DNA of 64,000 nt from Bacteroidota bacterium (GTDB lineage Bacteria > Bacteroidota > Bacteroidia > Flavobacteriales > Schleiferiaceae): the NCBI GenBank assembly GCA_024742495.1, contig JANSYJ010000005.1:141913-205912 (forward strand). The letters are read 5' to 3'. Below the pieces are notes generated by a model that had not been told where the DNA came from, searched no databases, and saw only the letters and a list, made by a program, of their open reading frames with translations. A program made the translations under genes and the position numbers. This document shows, one piece after another, positions 28,794 to 37,985 of this stretch. Position 1 is the first letter of the stretch; each line of letters starts with the position of its first letter.

Positions 28794-29814
28794 AGTTTTT
28801 CACGGTATTCACAAAGGCTTTGGCATGATCAACCGGAATGTTTGGCAAAATACCATGACCTAAATTGGCGATGTATTTGTAGCTGCCAAAGTCATCAATC
28901 ATTTGCTTAGTTAACCTTTCAATTTCGGGAATCGGGGAGAGCAAGCGAGCGGGGTCGAAGTTTCCTTGTAAGGTGATGTTAAATCGTGTAAACTCGCGTG
29001 CCATTTGTGGGCTAATAGTCCAATCTACTCCCAAGGCATTCACAGGCATAGCACTCATCTCCTCCAGGGCAAACCAACAACCTTTGGCAAAAGCTATTAC
29101 TGGCGTATGTTCCTGTAAGGCTTCTGCAATTTGTTGGATGTAAGGCAGGGAAAAGCTGCGGTAGTCTTGGGGAGATAATAATCCGCCCCAGCTATCAAAT
29201 ATTTGCACCGCATGTACCCCTCGCTCTTGCTTATGACGCAAATAAGCAATGGTTACATCGGTTATTTTTTGCAATAATTTATGGGCCGCTTCGGGGTGAG
29301 AAAAACAAAATTCCTTGGCCTTGTCGAATGTCTTACTACCCTGACCTTCTACCATATAGCAGAGAATGGTCCAAGGCGAGCCTGCGAAACCAATTAAAGG
29401 AACTTCATTTTCAAGCGCTTCAAGGGTTAAGTCGATGGCCGAATAAACATAATGTAAGCGGTCTTTAACATCAATATCAGGCAGGGCATCTACTTGTTCT
29501 GGGCTGCGTATTGGTTTTGGAAGGTAAGGGCCCTTGCCAGGAATCATCTGCACCTCTACATCCAATGCCTGGGGAATTACTAGGATATCACTAAATAAAA
29601 TTGCGGCATCTGGTCCAACCTGATGGATTGGCATTACCGTGATCTCCGTGGCGAGTTCGGGGTTTTCGGCACGCTCGAAAAAGCTGTACTTCGCCTTTAA
29701 CTTCATAAAGTCGGGAAGGTAGCGTCCGGCTTGACGCATCATCCAAACGGGTGGACGTTCCACTTTTTCTCCATTTAGAGCTTTGAGGAAGAGGTCGTTT
29801 TTAGGTTGAGTCAT
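28786..29814 (-). CDS. hemE: Uroporphyrinogen decarboxylase
   Basis: A 342-residue enzyme. [20 protein letters not shown] near the N-terminus holds the substrate-binding Arg residues, and [20 protein letters not shown] and [17 protein letters not shown] are further family blocks. It removes four acetate carboxyls of uroporphyrinogen III to give coproporphyrinogen III, the substrate of HemF encoded next. It overlaps hemD by four bases (ATGA). Confidence 0.97.
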   Translation of the reverse strand: MTQPKNDLFLKALNGEKVERPPVWMMRQAGRYLPDFMKLKAKYSFFERAENPELATEITVMPIHQVGPDAAILFSDILVIPQALDVEVQMIPGKGPYLPKPIRSPEQVDALPDIDVKDRLHYVYSAIDLTLEALENEVPLIGFAGSPWTILCYMVEGQGSKTFDKAKEFCFSHPEAAHKLLQKITDVTIAYLRHKQERGVHAVQIFDSWGGLLSPQDYRSFSLPYIQQIAEALQEHTPVIAFAKGCWFALEEMSAMPVNALGVDWTISPQMAREFTRFNITLQGNFDPARLLSPIPEIERLTKQMIDDFGSYKYIANLGHGILPNIPVDHAKAFVNTVKNYG

Positions 29815-30545
29815 GTATTCGGGTTTGGGCTTTCGCCAAAAAATTCGATTACTTTATTTACCACGCCCTGAAGGGTCGGGTCGTCTGCGCAAATCCTCGG
29901 GTTATCGCATCTCAAGCGAACGGCTTCGGCGGTAGTGGCCCCAATGCAAATTACGGGAATTGTAGAGGAAACTTTGTTTTTCTTAAAAAAGCTAAAGGCA
30001 GCAGTTGGACTAAGGAATATTAAACCTTTGATATCTTCCGTAGCCACGGTTTCATGCACTAATTCCGTTTCGTAAACTACTTCTAAGTGGACACGGATAT
30101 TTTTGCTTTCCAGGTATTCGGGTAAATCATCCAAGGCTTTGTTACCACAGAAAAAGTCAATGGATTTAACGTCTGGATTACGGGCAATTATTTGCGCCAG
30201 CTTAAGAGCGTTTTCGGCACGGACATTTGATTTTACCCCAAGCTCTGCTAGCATTTCGGTTGCTTTTATGCCTACTGTGAAAGTTTTCTTTTCCGGTATG
30301 CTGATCTTGGGATCCGAATCAAGTAGGGCTTTTAAGCTACGCACCGCATTCTTACTGGTGAAAACGCGAGCGGAACTTTCCGAGTGCATCAGGCAGTCGC
30401 GAAATTTAGCGGCATCAAAAGTATTTTCAACTTTAATAAAGTCTTTGGAGCGTAATTCTAGACCAGCATTTTTTATCTGTTCTTCCATTTCGGAAGGGAG
30501 AACTCGCGTTGAAAATAGTAAGGGAGGATTTGTGTCGCTAGTCAT
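29811..30545 (-). CDS. hemD: Uroporphyrinogen-III synthase
   Basis: A 244-residue protein of the poorly conserved HemD family: two Rossmann-like halves, with [37 protein letters not shown], and [13 protein letters not shown] typical. It closes hydroxymethylbilane with inversion of ring D. Its place between hemC and hemE, with overlaps on both sides, supports the assignment. The ORF start overlaps hemC by eight bases. Confidence 0.92.
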   Translation of the reverse strand: MTSDTNPPLLFSTRVLPSEMEEQIKNAGLELRSKDFIKVENTFDAAKFRDCLMHSESSARVFTSKNAVRSLKALLDSDPKISIPEKKTFTVGIKATEMLAELGVKSNVRAENALKLAQIIARNPDVKSIDFFCGNKALDDLPEYLESKNIRVHLEVVYETELVHETVATEDIKGLIFLSPTAAFSFFKKNKVSSTIPVICIGATTAEAVRLRCDNPRICADDPTLQGVVNKVIEFFGESPNPNT

Positions 30546-31446
30546 TTTTAATCTTATCCATGATCGCCTTGGCTCCTTGATTTAGTGCTTCATTAGCTAG
30601 GTTTATTCCTAGTTCTGAAGCAGCTTCCAAAGGTACCGTATTTTCAAGGATCACCTTGTTTGAACCATCTAAGCTAAAAACCCCTGCGCGCAAGGAAAGT
30701 TTAGAATCAACTTGCACGGCATGAGCGCCCACCGGTGCGGAGCAGCCCCCTTCCACTTGCTTTAAAAAATTGCGTTCAACTTGGGCCTGCAATGCAGTCG
30801 CTTCATGATTTATGGCTGCGAGGATAGCTTTGCTCTTAGCATCGTCCACTCGGCAAGTAATGCCAATTATGCCTTGCGCCGGAGCGGGTATCATCCAATC
30901 TAATTCAAGGTAATGCTGCGGTAAGAGGCCTAGGCGCTCCAGGCCTGCTTTGGCGAAAATTGCTCCATCCCAATTGCCATCCCTAAGTTTAGCTAAACGG
31001 GTTTGCACATTACCCCTTAAGTTGGGATTGCTATGATTTGGATAACGACTTTTCCATTGCGCAATACGGCGAATGCTACCCGTGGCAATTTGCGCTTCTT
31101 CTTTTTCTAAAAAGCTAGTATCCCCTTTATGGACAAGAATATCATTTACGGCCCCTCGTTCTAAAACAGCAGCCATTACAATGCCATTTGGAGCCTGTGT
31201 AGGATAGTCTTTTAGCGAGTGTACGGCAATGTCAACCTCTTCCTCAAGGAGGGCATCGTCTAGGATTTTAGTGAAAACTCCAGTGCTGCCAAATTGATGC
31301 AATGGTGTTTTTAGATCGATATCCCCAGATGATTTTAAGGGAACTAATTCTGTTTCCAGGCCTTGATCATTTAAGAGGGAGGCTACTCGTTTTGCCTGCC
31401 AAAGTGCCAAGGCCGAATCTCTCGTGCCTATCCTTAATTTAGTCAT
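30538..31446 (-). CDS. hemC: Hydroxymethylbilane synthase (porphobilinogen deaminase)
   Basis: A 302-residue enzyme that polymerises four porphobilinogens. RIGTRDSALALWQAKRVASL opens the protein. The dipyrromethane cofactor is attached to the Cys in EGGCSAPVGAHA (about Cys235). FTKILDDALLEEEVDIAVHS and LKDYPT form the active-site block. It starts three bases after hemA. Confidence 0.97.
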   Translation of the reverse strand: MTKLRIGTRDSALALWQAKRVASLLNDQGLETELVPLKSSGDIDLKTPLHQFGSTGVFTKILDDALLEEEVDIAVHSLKDYPTQAPNGIVMAAVLERGAVNDILVHKGDTSFLEKEEAQIATGSIRRIAQWKSRYPNHSNPNLRGNVQTRLAKLRDGNWDGAIFAKAGLERLGLLPQHYLELDWMIPAPAQGIIGITCRVDDAKSKAILAAINHEATALQAQVERNFLKQVEGGCSAPVGAHAVQVDSKLSLRAGVFSLDGSNKVILENTVPLEAASELGINLANEALNQGAKAIMDKIKND

Positions 31447-31449
31447 CTT

Positions 31450-32688
31450 TTAGAGCTCAAAGATGTGATGTATAGTACGAAGGTCGCCATTGAGATCGGC
31501 GCCATTTTTTAGTTTTCGGGCAAATTGTCCGGTAATACGATTTAGCATTTGGCTCGCAAAATACTCCGCTTGATCCACGGGCATTTCAGGGAATTTCTTT
31601 TGGAGGGTTTTAAGCTCCTTTTCCTTCCAGCTATCCATTTTGCTGCGCATTGCTTGTAAGGTAGGTGCCACGCGGCGGGTTTCCAGCCAATCGTAAAATT
31701 CGCCAATCTTTTGGTCGATAATTGTTTCGGCTAAAGGTATTTGGGATTGCCGGTTGCGAATGCTTTCTTCCGCTACTTCGGAGAGGTGATCTACATCAAT
31801 AACCGTATAGTGAGGATCGGCATAGAGCTCAGTTGCCACATTGCGAGGCATGCTGAGGTCCAGTAAAAGTCGGCTTTTGGTTTCTTTAAAGTCTTCGAGC
31901 TTAACAGTTGCTTCGGCAGCACCAGTGGCCACTATAATTATATCCGCCTTATTTAAACCTTCTTTAAGGTGATCGAGATCCAAATGCTTCACGCCAAAGC
32001 GATCGGCTAAGCGCATGGCCTTTTCCTCGGTGCGATTGATTAAAGTGATATCACTTATCCCGGTTTGATTTACGAGGTTTTCGCAGGTGGTGCGCCCCAT
32101 TTTACCAATACCGTAGAGTAATACGCTGGGATTAGATTTGGTTTTCAGGTACTGCTTAACCTGCAGCACCGCTGCAAAAGCCACCGAGGCAGCGCCGGTA
32201 CTTAATTCCGTTTCGTTTTTAACACGCTTACTACATTGAACTGAAATGTTTATCAAGCGATCTAAAAAGGAATTGTGCATTGCCAGTTCCTTAGATCTTT
32301 GATAAGCCTTCTTTACCTGACCGATGATTTCAAAATCACCAAGAATCTTAGATTCTAATCCAGAGCTCACCCGAAACAAGTGTTCTATGGCAGCGCGATT
32401 TTGTAAAACGTTTTGATAGGGCTCAAAAGCCTCCTTGCTGTTCCCAGTAAATTCGCAGAAAAGCTGAATTAAATTTCGCGGGCAATTTGCAAAGGCATAG
32501 AGTTCGGTTCGATTACATGTGGAGAGAACCAATATTCCATCGCCTTCTTCATTGCGGTATTTTTGCACCAATTGATTGGCTTGCTCATCACTAAGAGAGA
32601 AGCGCTCCCTAACGGAGACATCTGCTTTTTGGTGATCTATTCCTACCAAAAAGAAATTGGCAAAACGGCTAACTTCGAATTCCTTCAT
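31450..32688 (-). CDS. hemA: Glutamyl-tRNA reductase
   Basis: A 412-residue enzyme that reduces glutamyl-tRNA(Glu) to glutamate-1-semialdehyde with NADPH, the first step of the C5 pathway. The catalytic cysteine is in VLSTCNRTELYAF (about Cys58). Further blocks are SGLESKILGDFEIIGQVKKA and the NADPH-binding LLYGIGKMGRTTCENLV. The C-terminal dimerisation helix follows. An upstream ATG adds eight residues; MKEFEVSRF is chosen. It leads the seven-gene minus-strand haem operon and is divergent from araC/hemH. Confidence 0.96.
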   Translation of the reverse strand: MKEFEVSRFANFFLVGIDHQKADVSVRERFSLSDEQANQLVQKYRNEEGDGILVLSTCNRTELYAFANCPRNLIQLFCEFTGNSKEAFEPYQNVLQNRAAIEHLFRVSSGLESKILGDFEIIGQVKKAYQRSKELAMHNSFLDRLINISVQCSKRVKNETELSTGAASVAFAAVLQVKQYLKTKSNPSVLLYGIGKMGRTTCENLVNQTGISDITLINRTEEKAMRLADRFGVKHLDLDHLKEGLNKADIIIVATGAAEATVKLEDFKETKSRLLLDLSMPRNVATELYADPHYTVIDVDHLSEVAEESIRNRQSQIPLAETIIDQKIGEFYDWLETRRVAPTLQAMRSKMDSWKEKELKTLQKKFPEMPVDQAEYFASQMLNRITGQFARKLKNGADLNGDLRTIHHIFEL

Positions 32689-32806
32689 ATTGCGATCGCA
32701 AAAGTATCCCATTCAGCGCCGGTAATTTTACCTTGATTGGTATGAAAAATAACCCAAAAGGTAGTAAGACGCTTATTTAGAACCATTCTTTGTAAATTGC
32801 TGTATT

Positions 32807-32831
32807 CTTGCATTACCATTGCGCTTGCAAG
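32807..32831. promoter_or_regulatory. Inverted repeat between hemA and the AraC-type regulator
   Basis: CTTGCA at 32807-32812 and TGCAAG at 32826-32831 form an inverted repeat with a 13-base spacer. It lies in the 199-base space between the divergent hemA operon and the araC-hemH pair. It is a candidate binding site for a dimeric regulator; the assignment to the neighbouring AraC protein is inference, since AraC-type proteins often prefer direct repeats. Confidence 0.35.
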
Positions 32832-32887
32832 GATAAAATAAACGAGGAATATGGTACTATGATATTTATCATGTCTAATTTTGCCCC

Positions 32888-33793
32888 ATGGAATTAAGTA
32901 TAGAGATTTTGCAATCTGAAATAAATACCCCAAAAAGTAGGGTTAAGCAATTGGCTTTAAATGAAGATGAGGCCATGGTGAAAGTGGAGCATCCTGAGGG
33001 TGAGGACTTAGGCCTTAAGATCGATGTGGATCAAAGTCTTATTCAGTTTTACTTTGCTTTTGAGGGTGCCGCCACATTTTCATTTAATCAAGGCGCTTAT
33101 CAGCTGCAGCTGAAAACCGGGACTTGTCTTTTGTTTTACAATCCATTGCAGTCGCTTCCAATGGATATGATGGTGAAGCCCGGTAGTAAGCTATTGCATC
33201 TTTATTTATCGGTAGAGAGTTTACATCGGATGTTTGTAGACGCCAGCGAAGAGTTGGCTTTTATAAACCCCGAAAATGTGGATAAGAAGTTTTATTCGGA
33301 AACCGCTTTAAATCCAGTCACTACTTTGGCTTTAAGTCAAATCTTTCAACTGCCCGTTAATGGGGCCTCCCAGAGTATTTACGAAAAAGCAAAAGTTTAC
33401 GAGATCCTCGCTTGGTACTTTAATCGCAGTGAGGAAACGGATATTGAATCTTGTCCCTTCCTGGAGAATGAAGATAATGTTCAGAAAATAAGGTTGGCAA
33501 AAAAGATTTTGATTGAGAAAATGACCGATCCGCCAACGATTCCGCAACTAGCGAAGGAAATTGGCCTAAATGAATACCGATTAAAAGAAGGTTTCAAGAA
33601 CATTTACGGGACTACGGTATTTAAGTACCTGAGCGATTACCGCATGGATGTGGCTAGGCATATTTTAGAAGATGGCAAAGTGAAAGTAAATGAAGCGGCC
33701 TATCAAATAGGATATACCAACCCCAGTCATTTTATAGCGGCCTTCCGCAAGAAATTCGGGGTAACACCCAAAAAATATTTAATGAATCGATAA
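32888..33793 (+). CDS. AraC-family transcriptional regulator linked to haem genes
   Basis: A 301-residue regulator. The N-terminal 190 residues form a cupin-like ligand domain (FYFAFEGAATFSFNQGAYQL). The C-terminal 100 residues have the two helix-turn-helix motifs of AraC: PTIPQLAKEIGLNEYRLKEG and VNEAAYQIGYTNPSHFIAAF, ending in RKKFGVTPKKY. A TAATTTTG box at 32876-32883 lies only five bases before the ATG, so the mRNA may be leaderless. It is six bases upstream of hemH and divergent from hemA, so control of haem synthesis or of iron supply is likely. Confidence 0.9.
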   Translation: MELSIEILQSEINTPKSRVKQLALNEDEAMVKVEHPEGEDLGLKIDVDQSLIQFYFAFEGAATFSFNQGAYQLQLKTGTCLLFYNPLQSLPMDMMVKPGSKLLHLYLSVESLHRMFVDASEELAFINPENVDKKFYSETALNPVTTLALSQIFQLPVNGASQSIYEKAKVYEILAWYFNRSEETDIESCPFLENEDNVQKIRLAKKILIEKMTDPPTIPQLAKEIGLNEYRLKEGFKNIYGTTVFKYLSDYRMDVARHILEDGKVKVNEAAYQIGYTNPSHFIAAFRKKFGVTPKKYLMNR

Positions 33794-33799
33794 GCCTCA

Positions 33800-34822
33800 A
33801 TGAAGGAAGCAACATTAATAGTCAATTTAGGATCACCAGACTCCTACGCCGTAAAAGACGTGCGCAAATACCTAGGTGAGTTTTTAATGGATGAAAGGGT
33901 GGTGGATTTTTCAAAATGGTTCCGCACTTTTTTGGTGAAGGGAATTATTTTAAACACTCGTCCTCCAAAGTCGGCCGCTGCCTATAAAAGCATTTGGTGG
34001 GAAGAGGGATCACCATTAATGGTCTTGTCTAAACGTCTTCAAGAAAGGGTACAAGCCCATAGTTCGGTACCAGTAGCCTTAGGCATGCGCTATGGAAATC
34101 CTTCTATAAAACAAGCTATTAGCGACCTTATAGCAGCACATCCCGATTTAGAAAAACTCAGTTTAGTGCCCCTTTACCCGCATTATGCTATGAGTAGTTA
34201 TGAGACGGTGGTAGTTAAAGCTAGAGAGGTGGTGGAAAGCTTTTTTCCGCAATTGGAGATGCGGGTTCAAAAAGCATTTTATGAGGATCCTCGATATATT
34301 GAAATTTTAAGTAACTCAATAAAGGCGGGACTTCCGGAAGACTATGATCATTTACTTTTTAGCTATCACGGGGTTCCGGAGCGACAAATTAAAGGATCGG
34401 ATGTAAGTAAATCACATTGTTTACGTCTAGAGGATTGTTGTGCAAAGGATAGTCCTGTGCAATCATTTTGTTATCGGCATCAAACATTGGCAACCACTAA
34501 ATTGGTGGCGCGTCAATTAAACTTAAAAGAAGGCACTTATTCAACCAGCTTTCAAAGTCGTTTGGGACCGATTAAATGGTTAGATCCTTTTACGGATAAA
34601 ACCATTGCAGAATTAGCGCAGAATGGAATAAAGAAGTTGGCCATTGTTTGTCCGGCTTTTGTTTCGGATTGTTTGGAAACGATTGAGGAAATCGGAGAAG
34701 AAGGAAAAGAGATATTCCAGGAGCATGGCGGGGAGGAGTTTACACTTATACCTTGCCTAAACGATCAGGATGATTGGGCAGAATACCTTGCCAAACTAGC
34801 ATCGGAGCTATTTGAAAATTAG
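33800..34822 (+). CDS. hemH: Ferrochelatase
   Basis: A 340-residue enzyme that inserts Fe2+ into protoporphyrin IX or coproporphyrin III. The active-site histidine is in LLFSYHGVPERQIKGSD, and the acidic metal channel lies in CPAFVSDCLETIEEIGEEGK. A cysteine-rich block (HCLRLEDCCAKDSPVQSFCY) is typical of Bacteroidota ferrochelatases. It completes the haem pathway started on the other strand; no protoporphyrinogen oxidase gene is in the window. It is probably co-transcribed with the AraC gene. Confidence 0.96.
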   Translation: MKEATLIVNLGSPDSYAVKDVRKYLGEFLMDERVVDFSKWFRTFLVKGIILNTRPPKSAAAYKSIWWEEGSPLMVLSKRLQERVQAHSSVPVALGMRYGNPSIKQAISDLIAAHPDLEKLSLVPLYPHYAMSSYETVVVKAREVVESFFPQLEMRVQKAFYEDPRYIEILSNSIKAGLPEDYDHLLFSYHGVPERQIKGSDVSKSHCLRLEDCCAKDSPVQSFCYRHQTLATTKLVARQLNLKEGTYSTSFQSRLGPIKWLDPFTDKTIAELAQNGIKKLAIVCPAFVSDCLETIEEIGEEGKEIFQEHGGEEFTLIPCLNDQDDWAEYLAKLASELFEN

Positions 34823-34856
34823 GTCCTTAACCGGAATTATTAAAATTAAAAGATTT

Positions 34857-35570
34857 ATGAAAAAGCTTTATCCCCTTCTCTTAGCCTTTGTAGGCTTTGG
34901 TCTTAATGCGCAAGTTGCCAATCACATGGTAGAAGATTGTAACAACAATCAAAATTCAATTTATCAAGTATTAAGCACTGGAACCCCACTTATTGTGGCT
35001 TCCAAAGGATTCGATTGCAGCATCTGCGTATCTCGGGCTCCCGGTTGGGGAAATTGGGCGAGCAACAATCCACAAGTAGCGGTTTGGGGCGCCATGACCA
35101 ATACCTACAATTCAAATATCCCTCCTTGTAGCCAATTAGCTACTTGGGTATCAAACCATGGTTGGTCGGATATCTATAGCTTCATTGATTCAAGCAAGCA
35201 CTTTTTTGAGTTTGGAACACCACGCTATATTGTTTACGATCCAAGCGATAGCACCATTGCTTATGAAGGTGGCAATCAAAGTACGGCTCGCAGTACGGCA
35301 CTCGGTTTGGTTAGCAATAATATCTCGCTTAAAGAGAATGCATTAGAGTCTTTATATTTCTATTATCAAGACGGAAATCTCAACTTTGAGAATGTTCCCG
35401 AGGGAAATACGGCGCTTGAACTTTACAATTTGGCCGGTAAGAAGGAGCGCTCACTAAATCTTGGTGACGGTCGTAAATCATTTATGATGAGTGATTTACC
35501 CAGCGGAATTTACTTAATGCGACTACAGAATAGCAGCGCGGTAATTAGCCGGAAAATAGTTCTTCCTTAG
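34857..35570 (+). CDS. Secreted thioredoxin-like small protein with T9SS sorting domain
   Basis: A 237-residue protein with a signal peptide (MKKLYPLLLAFVGFGLNAQ). Residues of about 35-150 look like a thioredoxin-like fold: TPLIVASKGFDCSICVSRAP with a CxxC pair at the expected place after a beta strand, then TPRYIVYDPSDSTIAYEGG. The last 75 residues (LYFYYQDGNLNFENVPEGNT to SRKIVLP) form a short T9SS type A sorting domain. It may act in extracellular redox chemistry, but this is inferred. The upstream in-frame ATG lies inside hemH and is rejected. Confidence 0.75.
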   Translation: MKKLYPLLLAFVGFGLNAQVANHMVEDCNNNQNSIYQVLSTGTPLIVASKGFDCSICVSRAPGWGNWASNNPQVAVWGAMTNTYNSNIPPCSQLATWVSNHGWSDIYSFIDSSKHFFEFGTPRYIVYDPSDSTIAYEGGNQSTARSTALGLVSNNISLKENALESLYFYYQDGNLNFENVPEGNTALELYNLAGKKERSLNLGDGRKSFMMSDLPSGIYLMRLQNSSAVISRKIVLP

Positions 35571-35596
35571 AGGGAATCTAACCCAATACAAAGGTG

Positions 35597-35604
35597 TAGC
35601 TTTG
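35597..35604 (+). promoter_or_regulatory. -7 element of a typA promoter
   Basis: TAGCTTTG matches TAnnTTTG exactly and lies 20 bases before the typA start, in the gap after the preceding gene. No convincing TTTG is found 19-20 bases upstream, so the promoter is only half supported. Confidence 0.4.
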
Positions 35605-35624
35605 CCGGCTCTAATGCGCCCTAT

Positions 35625-37427
35625 ATGAAGCTGCGAAATATTGCAATTATTGCCCACGTAGACCACGGTAAAACTACCCTGGTAGATAAGATGTTATTGT
35701 CCTGTAAAATCTTCGAGGATCACGAGACCCCTGGAGAGCTTATTATGGATAGTAATGATTTGGAGAAGGAAAGGGGAATTACCATTCTTGCCAAAAATGT
35801 CTCGGTACGCTACGGAGATTATAAAATTAACATCTTAGATACTCCTGGTCACAGCGACTTTGGTGGTGAGGTGGAGCGCGTTTTAAACATGGCCGACTCG
35901 GTTGTGCTTTTAGTGGATGCCTTTGAAGGTCCAATGCCACAAACACGTTTCGTTTTGGCCAAAGCTCTGGAGTTAGGCATGCGCCCAATTGTGGTGATTA
36001 ATAAGGTGGATAAGCCAAACTGTACCCCGGAAGAGGTGTATGAGATGGTTTTCGATTTAATGTTCAGCTTAGAAGCAACTGAGGAGCAATTAGACTTCCC
36101 AGTAATTTATGGCAGTGCTAAAAATGGCTGGATGAGCGAAGATTGGCAAAAGCCAACGGATAACATCCTTCCTTTATTAGATACCATTATAGAGCATACT
36201 CCGGAACCCACGCATAGAGATGGAACACCACAAATGCTGGTTACCAGCCTAGACTATTCCGCCTATATCGGTAGGATTGCTATTGGCCGTGTGCACCGTG
36301 GCATCTTAAAGCCCAACATGCCAGTAAGCCTGGTTAAGCGTGATGGCTCAATTGTAAAATCGAGAATTAAGGAGCTTTTTGTTTTTGAAGGTTTTGAGAA
36401 ACGAAAAGTAGATGAGGTTAGCAGTGGTGAAATTTGCGCCATTACCGGATTAGAAGGTTTTGATATTGGTGATACCGTTGCTGATGCTGAAAACCCAGAT
36501 GGACTTCCAACTATTAATATTGATGAACCTACCATGAGTATGTTCTTCACCATTAATGATTCACCATTCTTTGGTAAGGAAGGAAAGTTTGTGACTTCAC
36601 GCCATATTAAGGATCGTTTGGATAAGGAGCTGGAAAAGAACCTTGCCTTACGAGTGGAAGAAACGGGTACTGCCGATGCTTGGCGTGTTTATGGCCGCGG
36701 GGTATTACACCTTTCGGTTCTAATTGAAACCATGCGCAGAGAAGGATATGAGCTGCAAATTGGTCAGCCTCAAGTTATCTTTAAAGAAATTGATGGTCGC
36801 AAATGCGAGCCAGTAGAAGAATTAAATATTGACTTACCGGAAGCTATTCATGGTAAAGCCATAGAAGCCGTAACCCTACGTAAAGGTGAGCTTACGCAGA
36901 TGGTGCCAAAAGGAGATCGCATGCATTTGGATTTCCAAGTTCCATCTCGTGGTATTATTGGATTAAGGAACTATTTAATGACTGCCACCGCTGGTGAAGC
37001 GGTAATGTCGCACCGATTTATAGAGTATCAACCCTTTAAAGGGGAGATTCCAGGTCGCCAAAACGGTTCCCTAATTGCCTTAGAAACTGGAAAGGCGATT
37101 CCTTACTCTATCAATAACCTGCAGGATCGTGGTCGTTTCTTTATTCCACCGAATAGGGAAATTTACGAAGGACAGGTAGTTGGCGAAAATAGTCGTCCTG
37201 GTGATCTTACTATCAATATTACCAAGACCAAGAAGATGTCGAATATGCGTTCTGCAGGAGCAGATGATAAAATGCGCATTGCACCCCATATCGACTTCTC
37301 CTTAGAAGAGGCCTTGGAATATATTCAGTCGGATGAGTATGTGGAAGTAACACCGGTGAGCATACGCTTGCGGAAAATGTTACTGCGCGAAGCCGAAAGA
37401 AGAAGAGGCGAAAAGATTAAGTTTTAA
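35625..37427 (+). CDS. typA: Translational GTPase TypA/BipA
   Basis: A 600-residue EF-G-like GTPase. G1 is [10 protein letters not shown] (residues 10-19), G3 [15 protein letters not shown]4 NKVDK. The domain II/III region and the TypA-specific C-terminal domain ([40 protein letters not shown]) follow. It binds the ribosome and supports subunit assembly and translation under stress. A strong symmetric terminator follows. Confidence 0.97.
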   Translation: MKLRNIAIIAHVDHGKTTLVDKMLLSCKIFEDHETPGELIMDSNDLEKERGITILAKNVSVRYGDYKINILDTPGHSDFGGEVERVLNMADSVVLLVDAFEGPMPQTRFVLAKALELGMRPIVVINKVDKPNCTPEEVYEMVFDLMFSLEATEEQLDFPVIYGSAKNGWMSEDWQKPTDNILPLLDTIIEHTPEPTHRDGTPQMLVTSLDYSAYIGRIAIGRVHRGILKPNMPVSLVKRDGSIVKSRIKELFVFEGFEKRKVDEVSSGEICAITGLEGFDIGDTVADAENPDGLPTINIDEPTMSMFFTINDSPFFGKEGKFVTSRHIKDRLDKELEKNLALRVEETGTADAWRVYGRGVLHLSVLIETMRREGYELQIGQPQVIFKEIDGRKCEPVEELNIDLPEAIHGKAIEAVTLRKGELTQMVPKGDRMHLDFQVPSRGIIGLRNYLMTATAGEAVMSHRFIEYQPFKGEIPGRQNGSLIALETGKAIPYSINNLQDRGRFFIPPNREIYEGQVVGENSRPGDLTINITKTKKMSNMRSAGADDKMRIAPHIDFSLEEALEYIQSDEYVEVTPVSIRLRKMLLREAERRRGEKIKF

Positions 37428-37432
37428 GCATA

Positions 37433-37461
37433 GAAAAAGTCGCGGATTCCGCGACTTTTTC
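37433..37461. terminator. Bidirectional terminator after typA
   Basis: A perfect 13-bp stem: GAAAAAGTCGCGG, loop ATT, CCGCGACTTTTTC. A-rich on one side and T-rich on the other, it can stop transcription from typA and from the opposite strand. Confidence 0.85.
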
Positions 37462-37476
37462 ATTCCAAAAAAACAC

Positions 37477-37502
37477 CAAAAAATGCATCCCTTTTAGGAT
37501 GC
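37477..37502 (-). terminator. Minus-strand terminator downstream of the DUF1801 gene
   Basis: On the minus strand GCATCC, a six-base loop, and GGATGC are followed by ATTTTTTGG and a second T7 run. It lies about 140 bases beyond the DUF1801 stop. The stretch between (37503-37640) folds into at least three more hairpins. Confidence 0.6.
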
Positions 37503-37640
37503 GGAAAACAAACAGGTCTATGAATTTGCTTCAAAGACCATCAGCCTATGCGTTAAGGTTTGGCTGACTGTATAAGAACTCTAATGACTTTGTAAAGGTA
37601 AAGGAGCGACTTCCGCCTGAAAATGATATTTATCAGCTCC

Positions 37641-37985
37641 CTATTTTTTTTGGTCTAGTTTAAGGGCTTCCTCTAAAATAGCATCAATCGCTTCCAGGGG
37701 TACATCAGCTTCTGGCCAAAGAACTAAACTACTAATCTGCCTGCGTTCCCGGGCTTGAAGCAAACCAGTGGGATCTTTAAATTGATTGGCGCGGGTAAAG
37801 GACAAGTCCAAACTCTCATCTTTATTGGGTTTTAAATAGCAAACCCATTTCTTGCCATAGTAAAAAGGAAGGCCATAGGCTATTTTCGGCTGCAAGCCTT
37901 TCTTTTCAAAATGCTGGTGCAGAAAAGCCATCAGCGCAGCTTGGGCACCTTTAAAATTTAAGATGTAGTCCTCGGCGGGATTCAT
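37641..37985 (-). CDS. DUF1801 (YdhG-like) protein
   Basis: A 114-residue protein with AYGLPFYYGKKWVCYLKPNK and DLSFTRANQF, the core of the DUF1801/YdhG family. The family is small, cytoplasmic and biochemically undefined. Its start codon overlaps the stop of the upstream T9SS cargo gene by one base (TAATG), so translation is coupled although the products seem unrelated. Confidence 0.8.
   Translation of the reverse strand: MNPAEDYILNFKGAQAALMAFLHQHFEKKGLQPKIAYGLPFYYGKKWVCYLKPNKDESLDLSFTRANQFKDPTGLLQARERRQISSLVLWPEADVPLEAIDAILEEALKLDQKK

Noticed and set aside
30103..30585. 160-codon plus-strand frame opposite hemD/hemC
   Set aside because: Antisense shadow of two well supported haem genes, with serine-rich composition typical of such shadows.
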